Under the pieces are notes generated by a model, which was given only the letters and a program-made list of their open reading frames with translations, did no database searches and was not told the origin of the DNA. Shown here piece by piece: positions 63,895 to 64,000 of a DNA stretch of 64,000 bases. Origin of the DNA: Kocuria sp. cx-455 (GTDB taxonomy: Bacteria; Actinomycetota; Actinomycetes; Actinomycetales; Micrococcaceae). The stretch is taken from the NCBI RefSeq assembly GCF_014698015.1, contig NZ_JACXBS010000002.1, forward strand, positions 124,001-188,000. The letters run 5' to 3'. Positions within the stretch are counted from its first letter, which is position 1; each line of letters starts with the position of its first letter. Position numbers and translations under genes: made by a program.

Positions 63895-64000
63895 TTAGAG
63901 CAAGTGGACCGCTGTGCCGGGGAACCGTTCCGTCATGACCTCCACGGCCTCCGGGTTCACGTCCACGCACACGAACTTGCGGCCGAGCAACGTGGCCGCG
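63895..64000 (-). CDS. DNA methyltransferase, C-terminal fragment (runs off the right edge)
   Basis: The last 34 codons only: AATLLGRKFVCVDVNPEAVE, then VMTERFP, ending HLL. This fits the end of an N6-adenine/N4-cytosine DNA methylase, where AA..LGR.FIG.D....AVE....RF follows the GSGTT SAM loop. The catalytic motif is outside the window, so the target and the presence of a partner nuclease cannot be judged. A stand-alone SAM-dependent methyltransferase is an alternative. Confidence 0.55.
   Translation of the reverse strand, partial: AATLLGRKFVCVDVNPEAVEVMTERFPGTAVHLL

Overview
The window is ordinary high-GC chromosomal DNA from an actinobacterium, most likely in the Micrococcales and close to the Micrococcaceae. 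The evidence is mycothiol biosynthesis (mshB), an actinobacterial MgtE/CBS-Mrp-TatB cluster, the 55-residue actinobacterial protein DUF3117, a monomeric NADP isocitrate dehydrogenase, a GluABCD-type transporter and many leaderless genes. From memory, the right half (typA, mshB, fdxA-dapC, dapD/dapE, LOG, DUF3117, O-methyltransferase, tatB, mrp, MgtE/CBS) follows the gene order of the Mycobacterium tuberculosis Rv1165-Rv1235 region. I see no rRNA, tRNA, CRISPR array, transposase, integrase or phage gene, and no clear new multi-gene defence or biosynthetic system.

Layout. 1-2387: the 5' end of a Tat-exported PhoD-type phosphatase, a TRIC-type channel and an M20 amidohydrolase. 2388-4806: an accessory-looking pocket with a seven-repeat RCC1-like protein and a divergent TetR regulator / dihydrofolate-reductase-like pair around a 39-nt palindrome. 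4807-12842: small enzymes (flavin-dependent oxidoreductase, TrhO, DUF488-MOSC, aldo/keto reductase, type-5 uracil-DNA glycosylase-YchJ-TDT transporter, PIG-L deacetylase and macrodomain). 12845-16842: malate dehydrogenase, thiol peroxidase and isocitrate dehydrogenase. 16982-19096: a KefB-like antiporter and a LapA protein. 19411-26754: a peptide ABC importer (binding protein, two permeases, fused double ATPase) interrupted by an antisense PH-domain gene.

26858-31706: a mycothiol-dependent-isomerase family protein, a conserved hypothetical protein and gatCAB. 31805-35319: a CapA lipoprotein, a DUF2470 protein under a good DtxR/IdeR box, a cysteine-rich double DUF1540 protein and a DUF2087 protein. 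35389-43933: an S9 peptidase, typA-mshB-membrane protein-fdxA-dapC, and citrate synthase. 44151-52317: a second DHFR-like protein, galE, a membrane-anchored lysozyme-like protein, divergent dapD/dapE and the glutamate importer. 52447-64000: LOG protein, PIG-V-like mannosyltransferase, DUF3117, O-methyltransferase, a membrane protein where sigE-rseA-htrA normally lie, tatB, mrp-DUF1003-MgtE/CBS, a stress protein with a Q/G/P-rich tail, aminopeptidase P, a PHP phosphoesterase and the C-terminus of a DNA methyltransferase.

Recurring themes. About fourteen genes begin 6-8 nt after a TANNNT hexamer, which is the actinobacterial leaderless arrangement. Translational coupling by ATGA overlaps is common (DUF488-MOSC, UDG-YchJ-TDT, permease pairs, LOG-PIG-V, mrp-DUF1003). 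Several convergent or intercistronic sites carry strong hairpins. The genes together cover central carbon metabolism, the succinylase route to diaminopimelate, amidotransferase-dependent tRNA charging, mycothiol chemistry, peptide and glutamate uptake, and iron-responsive functions.
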